DNA from: Spirodela intermedia
Taxonomy: Eukaryota; Streptophyta; Magnoliopsida; Alismatales; Araceae
Length of the DNA stretch: 64,000 nt
Direction of reading: 5' to 3'
Assembly: GCA_902729315.2 (NCBI GenBank)
Contig: LR746274.1
Location: 1,612,001-1,676,000 of the forward strand
Below are positions 27,501 to 41,210 of the stretch, piece after piece. Below the pieces are notes generated by a model. The model was not told the DNA's origin, searched no databases, and was given only the letters and a program-made list of their open reading frames with translations. The first letter of the stretch is position 1. Every line of letters starts with the position of its first letter. The position numbers and the translations under genes were made by a program.

Positions 27501-28484
27501 AAGAAAAAATAATACTAGGATTGCTTTCCACCGTTCATAAACTGGTCCTTCATTCCCTCAGTTATTGGCTACACTCTCATTGTTCCATCCTTTTCGTTAC
27601 TTTCAATATTTCACCATGGTTCTTACAATAATCATAATGTTTCCTGATTTAATATTATTTTCTTAGGGTTCATCAGATTTCCAGAGGGTATGATTTCTAT
27701 GAGCAATGAAAGGGGCAAAATTTACCTCATTGATATTTTAGTTGATTGAAGCGAAAAAGGGTATTTGCAGTGGGAAAAAAAAAAAGGAGTATTGAGACCA
27801 GTATCCAGGCAGATGAATCGCTGAGGATAGAGCACCTTGCGGAGAGGAACGAGGCTGAAAATTCCTAGAAAACTGACGACGAACATGAACCCTATCATCC
27901 AACCCAGCGATGGATTCTTGACGTCTTCCGCCCTGTTGCCCGGATAATTGGCGCCGATGAGTTCATACGTCTTCTGGTCCATGGCAATTATGTACGACCC
28001 AAAGCCACCTGAATGGTCAAGACAGTCAAATGAATCCATCACCGGCGTCTGATTCTTTGCTTCTCCAAGCGGATTTTCACAAGGGAGAACATCGAAGCGG
28101 GAAGAGATTGGAATTACCGCTGAAGGCGATCCCGTAGCAGGCCACGACGCAGGTCTGGATGACGGTGTTCTCCTGCGGCGTGAACGGGACGGTCCAGACG
28201 CCCAGCTTGGAGAGGAATCCCATCCAGCTCTTGACGAAGAAGAACCCCAGCAGCCCCGCGGCCACGTTGAGGGACGGGATCACCCCCACCGTCAGGTTCA
28301 GCTTGTGCGATATTATACAGAAGAGCGTCCCCAGCATGGCGCTCACAACAAGCCCCCTCACCGAGATCTGCTCCCTCCATGGCTGCACCTTCACCCCCTC
28401 CTCCGCCGCCCCCCCCCGTGGCCCCGCCCCCGCCGACAACAGCGGCTCCGCGATCTCCACCCCTGCCTGGCCCTCCGTCCCCAT
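24575..28484 (-). CDS. YSL6: Yellow stripe-like oligopeptide-family metal transporter, YSL6 type
   Basis: Seven exons join in phase: 28484-28118, 28008-27836, 27461-27364, 26643-26506, 26074-25885, 25806-25674, 25509-24575. They give 677 residues, normal for YSL proteins. YSL proteins carry metal-nicotianamine or metal-phytosiderophore complexes through about 14 membrane helices. Blocks read include [20 protein letters not shown], the long [19 protein letters not shown] segment, [93 protein letters not shown] and [12 protein letters not shown]-type loops. The soluble N-terminus is Gly/Ala/Glu-rich. The wording is closest in memory to rice YSL6 and Arabidopsis YSL4/6, which act on internal membranes and in metal (Mn, Fe, Ni) release or detoxification. 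The exact clade and substrate are inference. Exons 1 and 7 are very GC-rich, the middle exons much less so. Confidence 0.93.
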
Positions 28485-28630
28485 CTCTCCCTCTCTCCCT
28501 CCGATCTGAAGTACCCGGAGGAATCCTGGATCTGGAAGATGCAGGCTCGAGGGAGAAGAGATGAACGATAGCTGGGGTTGACGGGTTGGAGGAGGAAACG
28601 GTGGCGGTAGACGGTACCGTTAGTTACTGC

Positions 28631-28640
28631 TATATAATAA
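28631..28640 (-). promoter_or_regulatory. Possible YSL TATA box
   Basis: TATATAATAA on + (TTATTATATA on the minus strand) lies about 150 bp upstream of the YSL ATG, the right side and distance for a minus-strand start site at about 28600. It rests on motif and position only. Confidence 0.35.
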
Positions 28641-29065
28641 CCGTGGCGAGCGAACTTATGCGCAACCACAACAAACTCGATGACAGAATAATACTAATAA
28701 AATATAAATATATAAATATCAGTTATCCTTAAATAATGACAACCAAGTATTTTAGTAAGGTTGAGAGATATCGGCTGTCCCGAGTAAAAATAAATAAAAA
28801 TTAAATGTCGCCAGGATTTATAATTTCAAAGTGTTAAGGTAGAAAGAATTATCTCCTTTTAAATAAATTACGTAATTACGTGATTGTTTACATCCCTCGC
28901 CGCTCTACCCGAAGTTAGACGGCCAGACTTGATCGAATTGGGATCGCAACCGTCCGATTAACTTGTCCTCAGCTAAGTTAATATAATATTTAATTTTGTT
29001 GAACATTTGGGAAGATAATTCGGGAATATGTACCATTACAATGATTGCGGGCAGATACGTTTAAA

Positions 29066-29185
29066 ATGCTGAGAAGCATGAGCCGCCGATCGGCGTCGGC
29101 GGCGGATGAAAACCAGCGGTCAGATTCTTATCATGATGACGTGTACTCCCCCTCCCCGAGACAGATGGTAAGGATTGCGTGCTGA
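29066..29185 (+). other. Short ORF, 39 codons, isolated in the YSL upstream region
   Basis: An ATG-initiated frame reads MLRSMSRRSASAADENQR, then SDSYHDDVYSPSPRQM, with a possible donor (CAGATG|GTAAGG) at 29166-29167 and a stop at 29183-29185. It is locally GC-rich within an AT-rich block. I recognise no family. It may be a remnant first exon, a small peptide gene, or chance. Confidence 0.25.
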
Positions 29186-29249
29186 GCTGCCGCATCCTTT
29201 TTCCATCTCCCCTTTCGGACGGTTTTCCCTTGTGATTCATCTTGCAGAG

Positions 29250-29330
29250 TGACGTCATCAACGTCCGTTTAAACTGTGGGGCCCGAGCATATATAACTAT
29301 TCGTGACGTACAAACGTGGGAAAGGACAGG
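29250..29330 (+). promoter_or_regulatory. Orphan promoter-like cluster: TGACGTCA, TATA, ACGT motifs
   Basis: The bZIP-type palindrome TGACGTCA lies at 29250-29257, TATATAAC at 29290-29297, and TGACGTAC and ACGTGG motifs follow within 30 bp. No gene is seen downstream on the + strand for 4 kb. It might instead be a distal element of the YSL gene, which points the other way. Confidence 0.3.
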
Positions 29331-29694
29331 TCCAGCGTGAGGTGCGCCAGGTCAAGAGTTAACCGTAACTGCATTTTAAAATTCAAAATAAACTATAATT
29401 GTGGAAATATTATAATTTGATGTATTTTTTAATTAGTAAAATTGACTGTGAATATTGAATTTTCCTTGTAAATAATGATTTATTAGATCAACTCAATTAC
29501 ATGATACATGGGATTTCATTAAAACGGATGATACAAAATAAACTTTTATGTTTGTATAATAAATTACAAGGGCATCAAAATAATATTTTTAACGAACTAA
29601 TGATAACATTTCTGTCCATATGAAGATGATAAATAAAATAAAATAATATACATTAAGTTTATTATATGACATAAATTTACACAAAACACTAATG

Positions 29695-29798
29695 TATTTA
29701 TCAAGAGTAACATTCTAACATGGATGCCAAGCCGTAGACTTGTAAGATTACTTCTAAGATTAGGTCAAACATCTTATTTATCAAGAGTAACATTCTAA
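29695..29798 (+). repeat. 24-bp direct repeat, two copies 80 bp apart
   Basis: TATTTATCAAGAGTAACATT plus CTAA occurs at 29695-29718 and again at 29775-29798. The interval also repeats TTACTTCTAAGA text, so this looks like a small local duplication. Confidence 0.75.
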
Positions 29799-32311
29799 GA
29801 TTACTTCTAAGAGTAACATCTTTATTTTGTTTCACTAAAATTAGGAACAAAATAAAACATAAAGATGACTACTTCTAAGATTTTTTTAAATTTTCTAATT
29901 TCAAGTCTCTAAGATTTGTGGGAAAAAATAAATTTATTTAAGGGAATTGTGGATGTCATTCTAGGTCTCATGCATTTTCTCCAACAACCTAACACTTTTC
30001 AACTCCATCAGCTCTTGGTGCATCAAAATAATATTTGAATAATGTAGTAACTTCATTCTATTTATTTTTTTATTCTTTTTTAATATGTGATATGCAAACT
30101 AATCAAGACACTTGTGATGTGTTGTCAACTCAATCACATAGATTCTTAAGACTTATAGTGTTTCTACAATGAGGAGACCTAATAATTATATGATTATATT
30201 TCTAAGTTAATTGGCCTCAAGCTTGTAGAGACTAGAGTTGTAACAAGTTCTTTATCTTGTTACAAATTAATTATATTTCAATGGTAGAATAGTAAAATTG
30301 AAGTAGAGTCTTCAAAAGAAGATGTAGGTTAAAAGAGTTTTGACCAAATCATTCTACAATCTGGTGTGCACAATTTTTTCTTGATTTTTTTATAATTATA
30401 TATTACTATATAAAAGATAAAAAATATAATACTCAATATAGCAAAACATAAAAAATCAATTCATCATTCCTAGATTTATCTAGTAATTTATGGGCTGACA
30501 TTTAATTCCCTCTTGAATGGAGATCAAGGTAAGATTATACCATCCTTATAATGATATTAGAGAGCTTATTCACCTTAAAATATTTAAGTGTCATTTGTGC
30601 ATTCTTACTATTATTAGAACATTAATCATCACTGTATATTTGTGGTAATTGATATATATATATATTTTTGACACAAAAATATTATTATTTTCTTAATTTA
30701 TGTTGTTTTGTGAGACCTTAAAATAAAAAATCTCATAACCAAAGAAATGAGCAATGACCAACAAAAAAGACATTAGTAATGGTAGTGAGTGGTGTTTGAG
30801 ACATTTTAATACTCATGTGATTCACAAGTTGCTAGCAGGATATGGTCAATAATTATAATAATATTTTTTTGCATTAGCAATGGTTTATTAATGTGTATTG
30901 GTTTGTGGTAATAAACTCATTATCTTATTTTAAGAAAATGTTTTTTATTTCTTGCTCAAGCCACAATAGTAGTAATAATTACTTACATTAAAAGACATGT
31001 ATTAACATTAATTGGAATCCCACCAATTAATCTTAGAAAGAAAATATTATTAGTTTTCCCCCTTAGATATGTATTATTATCAACTTTATTACATTCACTT
31101 GATATAGTTGATGTCATTGAGCTTATTACTCTTTTAAAGAAATAAGTACAGATCTTATCTCATACTAATACATCACTGACATAACTTAATCATTGTATAA
31201 TAAATCATGTAAATTTAAAAATTATAAAATTATAAAATTTCATTTTTTAGTTCTTTAAAAATATTTTTGAATAAATAAATAAATTATAATTAGATAATAA
31301 GTTTCAAAAATATTAAAAAATTTCTAAGTCAATCATATGGATGTAATATAATATTAGATAATATTTCAAAATTTTCTATAACTAATATAATGTTTTATTA
31401 TTTTTAAACTAAACAATGAAGATAATATATTTAAAATTCACAAATCATATGGAAATAAAGTTTCATTCGTCAATTTTTATGTAAGTGATTATAAATAATT
31501 TAATTGATCAAATTAATTTTTATAAAAGTTAGAATAATCATAATTTAATAAAAAAGGTTTTCAAAACTAAAAATCACACAAGCTATCACTAGATTAAAGA
31601 AAAATTAAGTCTAAAATAAGAAAGTTAGAGTTCCAATTTTGTGACAATGATCGTCATAATTATGTATGTTTGAAAAAATTATCAAGTAATAGTTATGATC
31701 TCAAAAGCTCTTCTTAGACATGGATGATTTTGACATTCTTTGAATCTCTTTTCAAAGTTTAGAAAATGATGATGAAAGTTAAACTAATTAAAAATAGTAA
31801 ATTAAAGTTATGACATCATAGTGGTGATGCATCGAAATCTTGAGTATTTAGGAGAGACAATTGTGTAATATCCATATCCTCAAAGGCTCTCTTTAGACAT
31901 AAATGATGTAGGTAATTTTTAGATCTTTTTGTAAAGCTTATAAATTAATAAGGTGGGTCAACGAATCATTTCTGACCATTGTCACCTAATAGAGCAGAAA
32001 AATAATGACTTTGTAAGTTCCATGATTGTCACTCAATAGAGATAAGTTAGATTAAAGTGAGACACATTTTAACGAACTTCATCCTCAAGGCTGTACAATA
32101 AAAATAACAATTTAATCAAATAAAAATATGAGTTTTAATTTTGATGAGTTTCAAACCTTCATCGATCGTAGGCCTGTATGAGAAAGAGTGAAATATGTAT
32201 GTGAATATCCTTATAAAATGATATCATAAAGGTATCTACTTCTCATAAATAATATATATTTTAGGTATTAAAATGATTAAAAACTTTTTGGGAAGCTATG
32301 ATGCCGATTTA

Positions 32312-32543
32312 ATCCCACATTAGTTATTTTTCGAGTTTTGAGATGCATATATAATAACATGAGATTTGCATGTGTGTGTCCACTCATTGTCCCAAGCTCA
32401 ATTAGCCATCGGTGACATGGAAGGGGAGTGACACATTCGTGCCCCATCAATTTTTAGTTGCTCAAGCCCACCACTCGTTACTCTATTCAATTGTGCTTTC
32501 GACTCGCTTGTAGACTCGATTGGTTGACAAGTTCTTTTTTTTT
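32312..32543 (+). ncRNA. Candidate snRNA-type transcription unit (USE-like element, TATA, T9)
   Basis: ATCCCACATTA at 32312-32322 matches 9 of 11 positions of the plant upstream sequence element RTCCCACATCG. TATATAAT begins at 32348, leaving 25 bp between them, close to the spacing of plant Pol III snRNA genes such as U6. A run of nine T at 32535-32543, a Pol III stop signal, ends a possible RNA of about 160 nt starting near 32376. The RNA does not resemble U6, U3, 7SL or another RNA that I know. The same features could arise in a decayed LTR or MITE, so confidence is low. Confidence 0.25.
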
Positions 32544-33517
32544 CTATTTATTATTTTATTTTATTTCTCTTTATTTATCTCAAAAACATAATTTAAAAAA
32601 TTATATAAATTCACATAAAATCATATAATTACTCAAAAATTCATATTAATTAACTAATAATTATTTTTCACAATTTAACACAAATGTAAGTCTATTTATT
32701 ATGAGTTAAGGCTTAAAATATATTATTAATTAATGATTAACTCATGATAATAAAACTTTATCAATCAACAATATATGTGTGTCAAGTATGAGTGTATATC
32801 TCTACTTTCTCACCAAAGATGAAGAGCCTAAGTAATAATTTCATTTTATCTAACGTGTCTCATTCCAAAATATCGAGTTACTCCATTTTGTAGGAAAGAT
32901 TTAGTTTTCAACCATTCAACTAAGAATGGTCAACAATATTAAAGTAATATCTCTGATTAAGAGTTGAGATTCAATTTGAAGTTATTCTACATATTTAGGA
33001 AATGATTAGTAATTGTGAGCCCCCAAAAGATATCATAATTAGCTAGTATTGATCAGTCTCAAATGGTTATGGATGTCATCTATACTAATATTACTTATTA
33101 GCTTATAATTTATTGGAGTGAAGTAATCATACTTAATAAAATGATTATTTCTAATAACCAAAACCTACAATAGTCTTAAAAAATGATTATTTTTAATAAC
33201 TAAAACCGACTTTATTAGATTTTTCTCTATTCATGATGATTACATTAGATTAAATAGTTATTATTAAAGAGTGGCTCACTTTCAATGAGAGAGTTAGATG
33301 CTCACCTAATTTTTTTTTATATAATGTAGCAATTAATGAAGAAATTAACACGATGCAATAAAAAAATTTCTACTAATAAAATGCATTCACAAAAGGAAAT
33401 ATAGACTTGAGAGATTATGGTAGGCAAAACAATTTACATTACACATAACTTGACAATTTAAAAAAGCAAAGGTTGATCTTGGGAATCTTCATAATGGTCT
33501 ATGTTCAAAGAAAAAGA

Positions 33518-35415
<1,898 letters not shown>

Positions 35416-35763
35416 ATGGAGTCATGGAGCAGACTGTTGTCTCTGGCGGTACTGCTGCTGATGGCTGCCGGGAAAGTAGAATCCCAGCTGAGGCCTGACT
35501 TCTACGCCTCGACCTGTCCCGACGTTGAGTCCATAGTGAGAGAGGAGGTGCGGAAGAAGTTCGTCCAGACCTTTGTCACCGTCCCGGCCACGCTCAGACT
35601 CTTCTTCCACGACTGCTTCGTCGAGGTACGCTTCGATCATCTACACATCCCGTAGCACATCGTTGCCACTGGGGTGCAGACCCACGAAGATCGTAGATAC
35701 ATTTTCTTTGTGTGTGTGTGTCTGTGTGTGTGTCAGAGAGAGAGAGATGGAGAGGGAGAGAAA

Positions 35764-35840
<77 letters not shown>

Positions 35841-36838
35841 CTTACGAGTTCAACAACCCTTACGAGTAAACGTCGGAAGGTCTGATCCCACAACCGTGAG
35901 GTTGATTGATCCAGATGTCGACAATTCGGCTCATCCAACACGAAGAGTTCCTCATCTGAAATCACATCGACGGTGAAAAATCTCGCAGGGATGCGACGCT
36001 TCGGTGATAATCGCCTCGCCAAACGGCGACGCCGAAAAGGACGCCGATGAGAACATCTCCCTCGCCGGAGACGGGTTCGACACAGTCGTCAAGGCCAAGA
36101 CCGCCGTGGAGAGCAGATGCCCCGGCGTAGTCTCCTGCGCTGACATTCTCGCCCTCGCCACCAGAGACGTCGTCGTCCTCGTAAGCCGCCTCCTCCTTCC
36201 CTGCTCATCATCCTCCACACTCAGACCCGGGACTCGATTCGATTTCCGTAATGTTTTTCCTTTTTCCAACTGGGAACCAGACCGGAGGGCCGTCGTTCGC
36301 CGTGGAATTAGGTCGCTTGGACGGCCTGATCTCGCAGAGATCGCGGGTAGCAGGAAAGCTCCCCAAACCAGACCAAAGCCTCGATGAGCTCAACGCAATC
36401 TTCAAGCAGAATAACCTCACTGAAACCGACGTGATCATCCTCTCCGGCGCTCACACCCTTGGCTTCGCCCACTGCGGGACCTTCTCCGACCGCCTCTACT
36501 CCAACCCTGATCCCACGCTCAACGCCGACTTTGCCCGGCAACTGCAGGACGATTGCCCACGCAACGTAGACCCGCTGGTGGCCATCAACCTTGATGTCAA
36601 CACCCCGAGGACTTTCGACAATGTCTTCTACAGCAACCTGGTCGAGGGAAAGGGGCTGCTAAGGTCTGACCAGGTGCTGTTCTCAGACCCACGGTCCCGG
36701 AGCAAGGTGGTGGAGTTCGCCGGCGACGCCGCCGGGTTCGGCGCCGCCTTCGCCGACGCGATGGTCCGCCTGGGAAGGGTGGGGGTGAAGACTGGCGGCG
36801 ACGGCGAGATACGGCGGGACTGCACCGCTTTCAACTGA
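35416..36838 (+). CDS. Class III secretory peroxidase
   Basis: Three exons, 35416-35625, 35989-36180 and 36281-36838, join in phase 0 to give 319 residues, a normal length. A signal peptide ([19 protein letters not shown], cut probably near VESQ) directs it to the secretory path and the wall or vacuole. The enzyme oxidises phenolics with H2O2. Visible are the distal-site [10 protein letters not shown] with Arg61 and His65, GCDASVII, the [13 protein letters not shown] block, and the proximal haem ligand His192 in [12 protein letters not shown], as well as the conserved Cys residues of the family. The C-terminus is [10 protein letters not shown]. Intron 1 follows the FVE codons, a common position in the family, and is filled with TG and GA repeats. 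Exons are markedly GC-rich. The start is the ATG opening the signal peptide; an upstream in-frame ATG at 35353 reads only CT-repeat-derived Ser-Leu. Confidence 0.93.
35708..35838. repeat. Compound (TG)n(GA)n microsatellite in peroxidase intron 1
   Basis: A TG tract (about 35708-35732) passes into an interrupted GA tract, uninterrupted from about 35775 to 35838. Together they take up more than a third of the 363-bp intron. Confidence 0.95.
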
Positions 36839-37095
36839 TCCCCCTCGGAAAAGACGATGTGAACAAGCCGATGACGGAGAAGTCGAGGGAGGAAGTCGAG
36901 AACCCCGATTCTTGTCAGTCCTCGAATAAGTCTTTCGGTTTGACTGCTTCCGATCTTATGTGAAATAGCGACAACATATCGCGATATCGTGCGTAATTCT
37001 GTTGACTTTAACTCTGATTGAGATTGGCATTAAGACATCGGCTAAATAATGACCTATGTACTGGACCCACATGAACCTTTTACGCTCTTCTGTCT

Positions 37096-37096
<1 letters not shown>

Positions 37097-37139
<43 letters not shown>
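37097..37139. repeat. (GA)n microsatellite
   Basis: A perfect AG/GA tract of about 43 bp between the peroxidase gene and the peroxidase relic. Confidence 0.95.
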
Positions 37140-37142
<3 letters not shown>

Positions 37143-37345
37143 TGTAGTTATTCAGCCCGTGTTGTAATAGCCCATCGTAGAAGGGTTAATCTAGACTTTG
37201 GCCAGGTCGTAATATTATAAAAGAGATCATCATGTGGCTCGATATTTCAAGCTTTACGTGTTGCATAAAATTTGGCTAGCAGCTTCTACGAACTCGCAGG
37301 TCATCGATCACCTTCCGAAGTCAACTTCAGCCTTGACCTCAGGAA

Positions 37346-37402
37346 AGGTTGAAGACGAGCGGCGACGGGGAGATCAGGGGGGACTGTTCGGTCTTCAACT
37401 GA
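37346..37402 (+). pseudogene. Relic of a peroxidase 3' end (last 18 codons and stop)
   Basis: The frame RLKTSGDGEIRGDCSVFN plus TGA matches the last residues of the peroxidase 500 bp upstream ([18 protein letters not shown] plus TGA) and the class III family C-terminus, including the final conserved Cys. The bases immediately upstream show no peroxidase frame. This looks like what is left of a tandem peroxidase copy whose body was deleted. The differences from the neighbour at both codon and residue level suggest a distinct paralogue rather than a recent copy. Confidence 0.65.
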
Positions 37403-37931
37403 GTCTCAGGAGAAAATTCACACCACCCCGGGAAATCAAGAGATGACGTTGGGTGTTCATCCGGCTGAATAATTACGGAGGAAGGTGAAACCTTAAACAA
37501 AAAAATCAGAATTTTGATGGGTCGTTGCCGAATGGGATTTTAAAAATAATATAATTTGATTAAAATATTCATGAATATTTCAACCCAATTTAAGTTTTTT
37601 CTTTTTAAAGACTCATTTCCTCTCAAATATCGTATTTATGGCGTTTTCAGCCAACTTTGGGCGATTTTTATTTGCATAGAATATCATAATATTGCAAAAA
37701 ATCCAGATTTTTGACTATACTGAAATCATTAGAACAGCTTGGTGATTTGGGAGAAAAAGTTTAATTTTGACGAAACCCTAGGAAGGTTTGGGTGTGGCCT
37801 AAAATTTCTACTTTGGGTGCTCACAGGGGGGAACGGGAAGGGTGAGGCTATTTAATGGAAAAGATACGAGTGGAAGGCCCAAAAGGGTAGAGTCGTGGAA
37901 TAGTTCCTGGTTAACGGAAAGAGGGAGTGAG

Positions 37932-40302
37932 ATGAGTAGCGGAGGGGAGAAGGTAGGAGGAGGGACTGTGAAGACGCCGGCGGACTTTCTCAAGTCTATT
38001 CGGGGGCGTCCTGTCGTCGTCAAGCTGAACTCCGGCGTCGATTATAGAGGTACGGTTTTCTTTCTCACACTGACCCATCCCTTCGCCCGTATGTTGCGAT
38101 AGAACCAAGTTTGGATTCTAGGGTTTAGGGTTTTGTACTCTTTCTTCTCCCGAATTTTCTGCGATTTGTTTCTCGTTGTCACTCTGTTCGTGGCCCTAGA
38201 AGGATTTCTTCCTGGGAATCCCGGCGCCGCCTCTACCTACATAATCTGTGACTCGTCGTTTCCCTTTCTTGTGCTGATCCCATCTCCTGGCTGTCGTTGC
38301 TGCTTCCGCACTTGCTGGCAGTTTTCCTTCTGGGCATACTTTTTGGAAGGTGGATAGTTGAGCATTTCTGTTGATAAGTTTTCCCTGGCTTTTTATCAAA
38401 AACATGCGGCACTAGTCACTTGCAAGGATTCCATCAAACTATGGAGGAAACTGCGACAGTTTTAGCAGTACTTGAATTGGATAGGAGCTCACTTCGCAAG
38501 GAGGCATCCAGGGATTTGGACCTTTCCTTGTTCAAAAGAAAACTATGTGATTTTTATTTTTTGTGAGAAATAATTTCTTCGTACAAAAAATGTTTATTTT
38601 TATACAAGCTACGTTTCTAGAACTTGGTTAGATGAGTAGTTTTATTTTCTAGGAGAAACGAAACAATTTTTTAGAGGACGACTTCCATTTTCAGCGGTGT
38701 TTAAGATTAAGCATAAAGTTTGCCAACCATTGGTCTAGATTAGAAAATGTGCGTGGTTGTTCCTCCTGGCCTTCTCTTAGTCTGCTCCGCTGGTTTATTT
38801 GATTGAGAAAAATTATGTCACTGGTGATCAGAAGCCAATACAAAGGGAGAATTTCATTCCCTACTTAGGAAACAGTTCCGATGAGATCCGTTATGTTGAG
38901 TAGGAAACGCATCAAATAGCTTCACTTGCAGTTCTTCGGGATTCACATAAAATATTAATCAATAATTGTACGTGCTAGTAAATGCAGCAGAGAATTCGTG
39001 TTTTTTTGGAGAAAAGTGTAAAACAAAAAAAATGGTTTTATAAAAGTTACTGCGTATTTTCCTACTCCAATGATATATTTTAATGCCAAACATATCTATT
39101 CGCTGGGTGGCAATTTTGATTGAAGACTAAATATCTGTTAAAGATTTCAACCTTTTCTGATTCGGGTTTCCAAATGATCTGGAGCTTCCTGGATCCCCAT
39201 GAATGAGTGGATATTCAGAAATGTAAACATGCGGGATATATGGGGATTGACAGACAGTGAACTTGCGTTTCATTGGGCATCCCATGAAGGAGAATCATCA
39301 TGAATTTTGCTCAAGTCTGGGTCCGCTTCATTGCTGAGGCTTTCTTCATATCCAAAGGCGAAACAGGAACTTGAGCAAATTTATCCCTTGAAAGTGGGGA
39401 TGATGTTGAAGGTTATTTGATTTAGCCTGGCCATAGGCAAGAGATCAAGCTTTGACTCCAACTGATAATTTAGATCTTATCTGATTTAATGATTTTTCTA
39501 TCTAATTTAGGTCTATGCTAGGGGAAATAATGTGGTCTGGCTTAATAGTATTCAGCTGACAACATACCTTTTCTTTCTGAATATTTATTAATCAAAACTA
39601 TAGCCTACATCTTCAAATCTTCCTCTGTGAGTCTCTTTGGTAGAGATTTGTTTTCATTCAGAAATTGCTTCCAGGTAATAGGCTAAGGTTAATATCCTCC
39701 GAATTATATTTTTCTTAATATTTTTAAACTTTATAGACCTTTCAGTGGTCGGATTCACATTTCATTTAAAGAGTTTTTCTTTTCACGAATGATATTACTT
39801 TTTATTTCAGAATAAAAATTGATTTTATGGCTAATATATACATACTTCAATAAAAAAAACTTCAGAATTTTCGATATGAGTAAAATTTCTTTGCATGATG
39901 CCCCATGCTCCGATTTACTCGTGGATGACCTGCTACTGGTTCAAAGATCCTCATTACCACTGAATAATATCTTGTAATATCATTTAATAATCCTTTGTCT
40001 TTTTTTTTTATTAAGTAATATTTCGATTGATCGTTAAGCTAAATTATATGTGCAGGGATTCTAGCGTGCCTGGATGGGTACATGAACATTGCCATGGAGC
40101 AGACTGAAGAGTACGTCAATGGCCAGCTGAAGAACAAGTATGGCGATGCCTTCATCAGAGGAAATAACGGTATATCCCCTCAACTTGGTGCTATTTTCAT
40201 ATTTGGGTAAAGGAGTTACTGACTTTTGTGTATATCATTTATAATATTGATGCAGTTCTGTACATCAGCACTTCAAAGAGGACCCTCGCAGATGGGGCAT
40301 AA
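37932..40302 (+). CDS. LSM6: U6 snRNA-associated Sm-like protein LSm6
   Basis: Three exons, 37932-38049, 40056-40169 and 40256-40302, join in phase to 92 residues, the normal size. LSm6 is a member of the LSm2-8 ring that binds the U6 snRNA 3' end in the nucleus and of the LSm1-7 ring that promotes decapping and decay of cytoplasmic mRNA. After an N-terminal MSSGGEKVGGGTVKTP come the Sm1 motif (GRPVVVKLNSGVDYRGIL, then CLDGYMNI) and the Sm2 motif (FIRGNNVLYIS), with the C-terminus TSKRTLADGA. The first intron is 2006 bp, very long for so small a gene, and holds nothing recognisable. The start ATG is the first in the frame and gives the family N-terminus. Confidence 0.95.
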
Positions 40303-41210
40303 TGGAGAGAGAAAATACTGGATTCTTTTGAAAAGGGTTGACCTTATATGATCATCACCTGGTCAAAAGTGGAAGGAATGTTTATCTATTCAGATATTTG
40401 CCTAGAATAATATTTCTTGTTTACTTACGATGCTGTGGGGATTGGTGTCGTGTGTGATTTGAGCTCCCGGAGCAACTCACTGCAGATTTTTCGAAAAAAC
40501 ATAGAAATAGTCACTAAAGCTGCCGCGTATCATAATCAGGAGTGGTTTTATTTGAAAATAATGGATCTCCTTAAAAAATCAATTGGGACTTGGGAATTTT
40601 GGTTTTATCAACGTGCCCAAGTCTCTATATTTATTGATTTAATACAGCATATATCTGCAAGCCATGTGGAGACCAGCCATCTCCCTCTCTGTGACGTGAA
40701 ACACCAGAGCAAACCCATCATCTGCTTCACCATCTTTAACGGAGCTTGAGGATTCTATGGACCACATGCGGCATTGAACAGAGGTTCACTAAGATGCAGA
40801 GAAACAGAAGAAAAAAAATCAGGAGATGCTCAGAAATTTTCACCTTTAGTTCCGTTCTCAGGGTTTAATCATGAGGACAAAGAATAACAGTGAACGAAAA
40901 CTTATGTAAGGTTGGAAATACATTCGATAACTTTCACCCGGACATATAAGAAAAGCCTTGGAAGAGCTAAATTTCTAGAGAGAAACAGCAAGATTTTATA
41001 TTGGGACACCACCTCCACAATATCTTCCCCACAGACCAAAACTTTCACCGCCCTGCTGTGGTTAAAGCCAACAAAAATAAAATAAAAATGGAGTTAGAGA
41101 GGGACAAATCACAGTGGCTTCAATCGACCCTAGGAGAAATTGCTTTCTGACTCCCTCATCAATCTCAATCATCACAGAGAAAGGCAGGCATCGGTGCTAT
41201 CCTTCTTGGT
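40303..41210. other. Convergent 3' ends of LSM6 (plus) and DnaJ gene (minus)
   Basis: About 900 bp holding the two 3' UTRs. The open frame at 40417-40749 on + shows no family resemblance and is probably untranslated. No other gene was seen. Confidence 0.5.

Larger units (their letters stand above)
36839..37931. other. Spacer between peroxidase and LSM6
   Basis: Contains the peroxidase 3' UTR, a GA tract, a relic of a second peroxidase 3' end, and the LSM6 promoter. An AAACCCTA telo-box lies at 37773-37780, about 150 bp upstream of the LSM6 ATG. No intact gene is present. Confidence 0.6.

Noticed and set aside
36004-36387. 127-codon ORF running through peroxidase exon 2 and intron 2
   Set aside because: Intron read-through; proper GT-AG splicing at 36180/36281 restores the TGGPSF frame found in all class III peroxidases.
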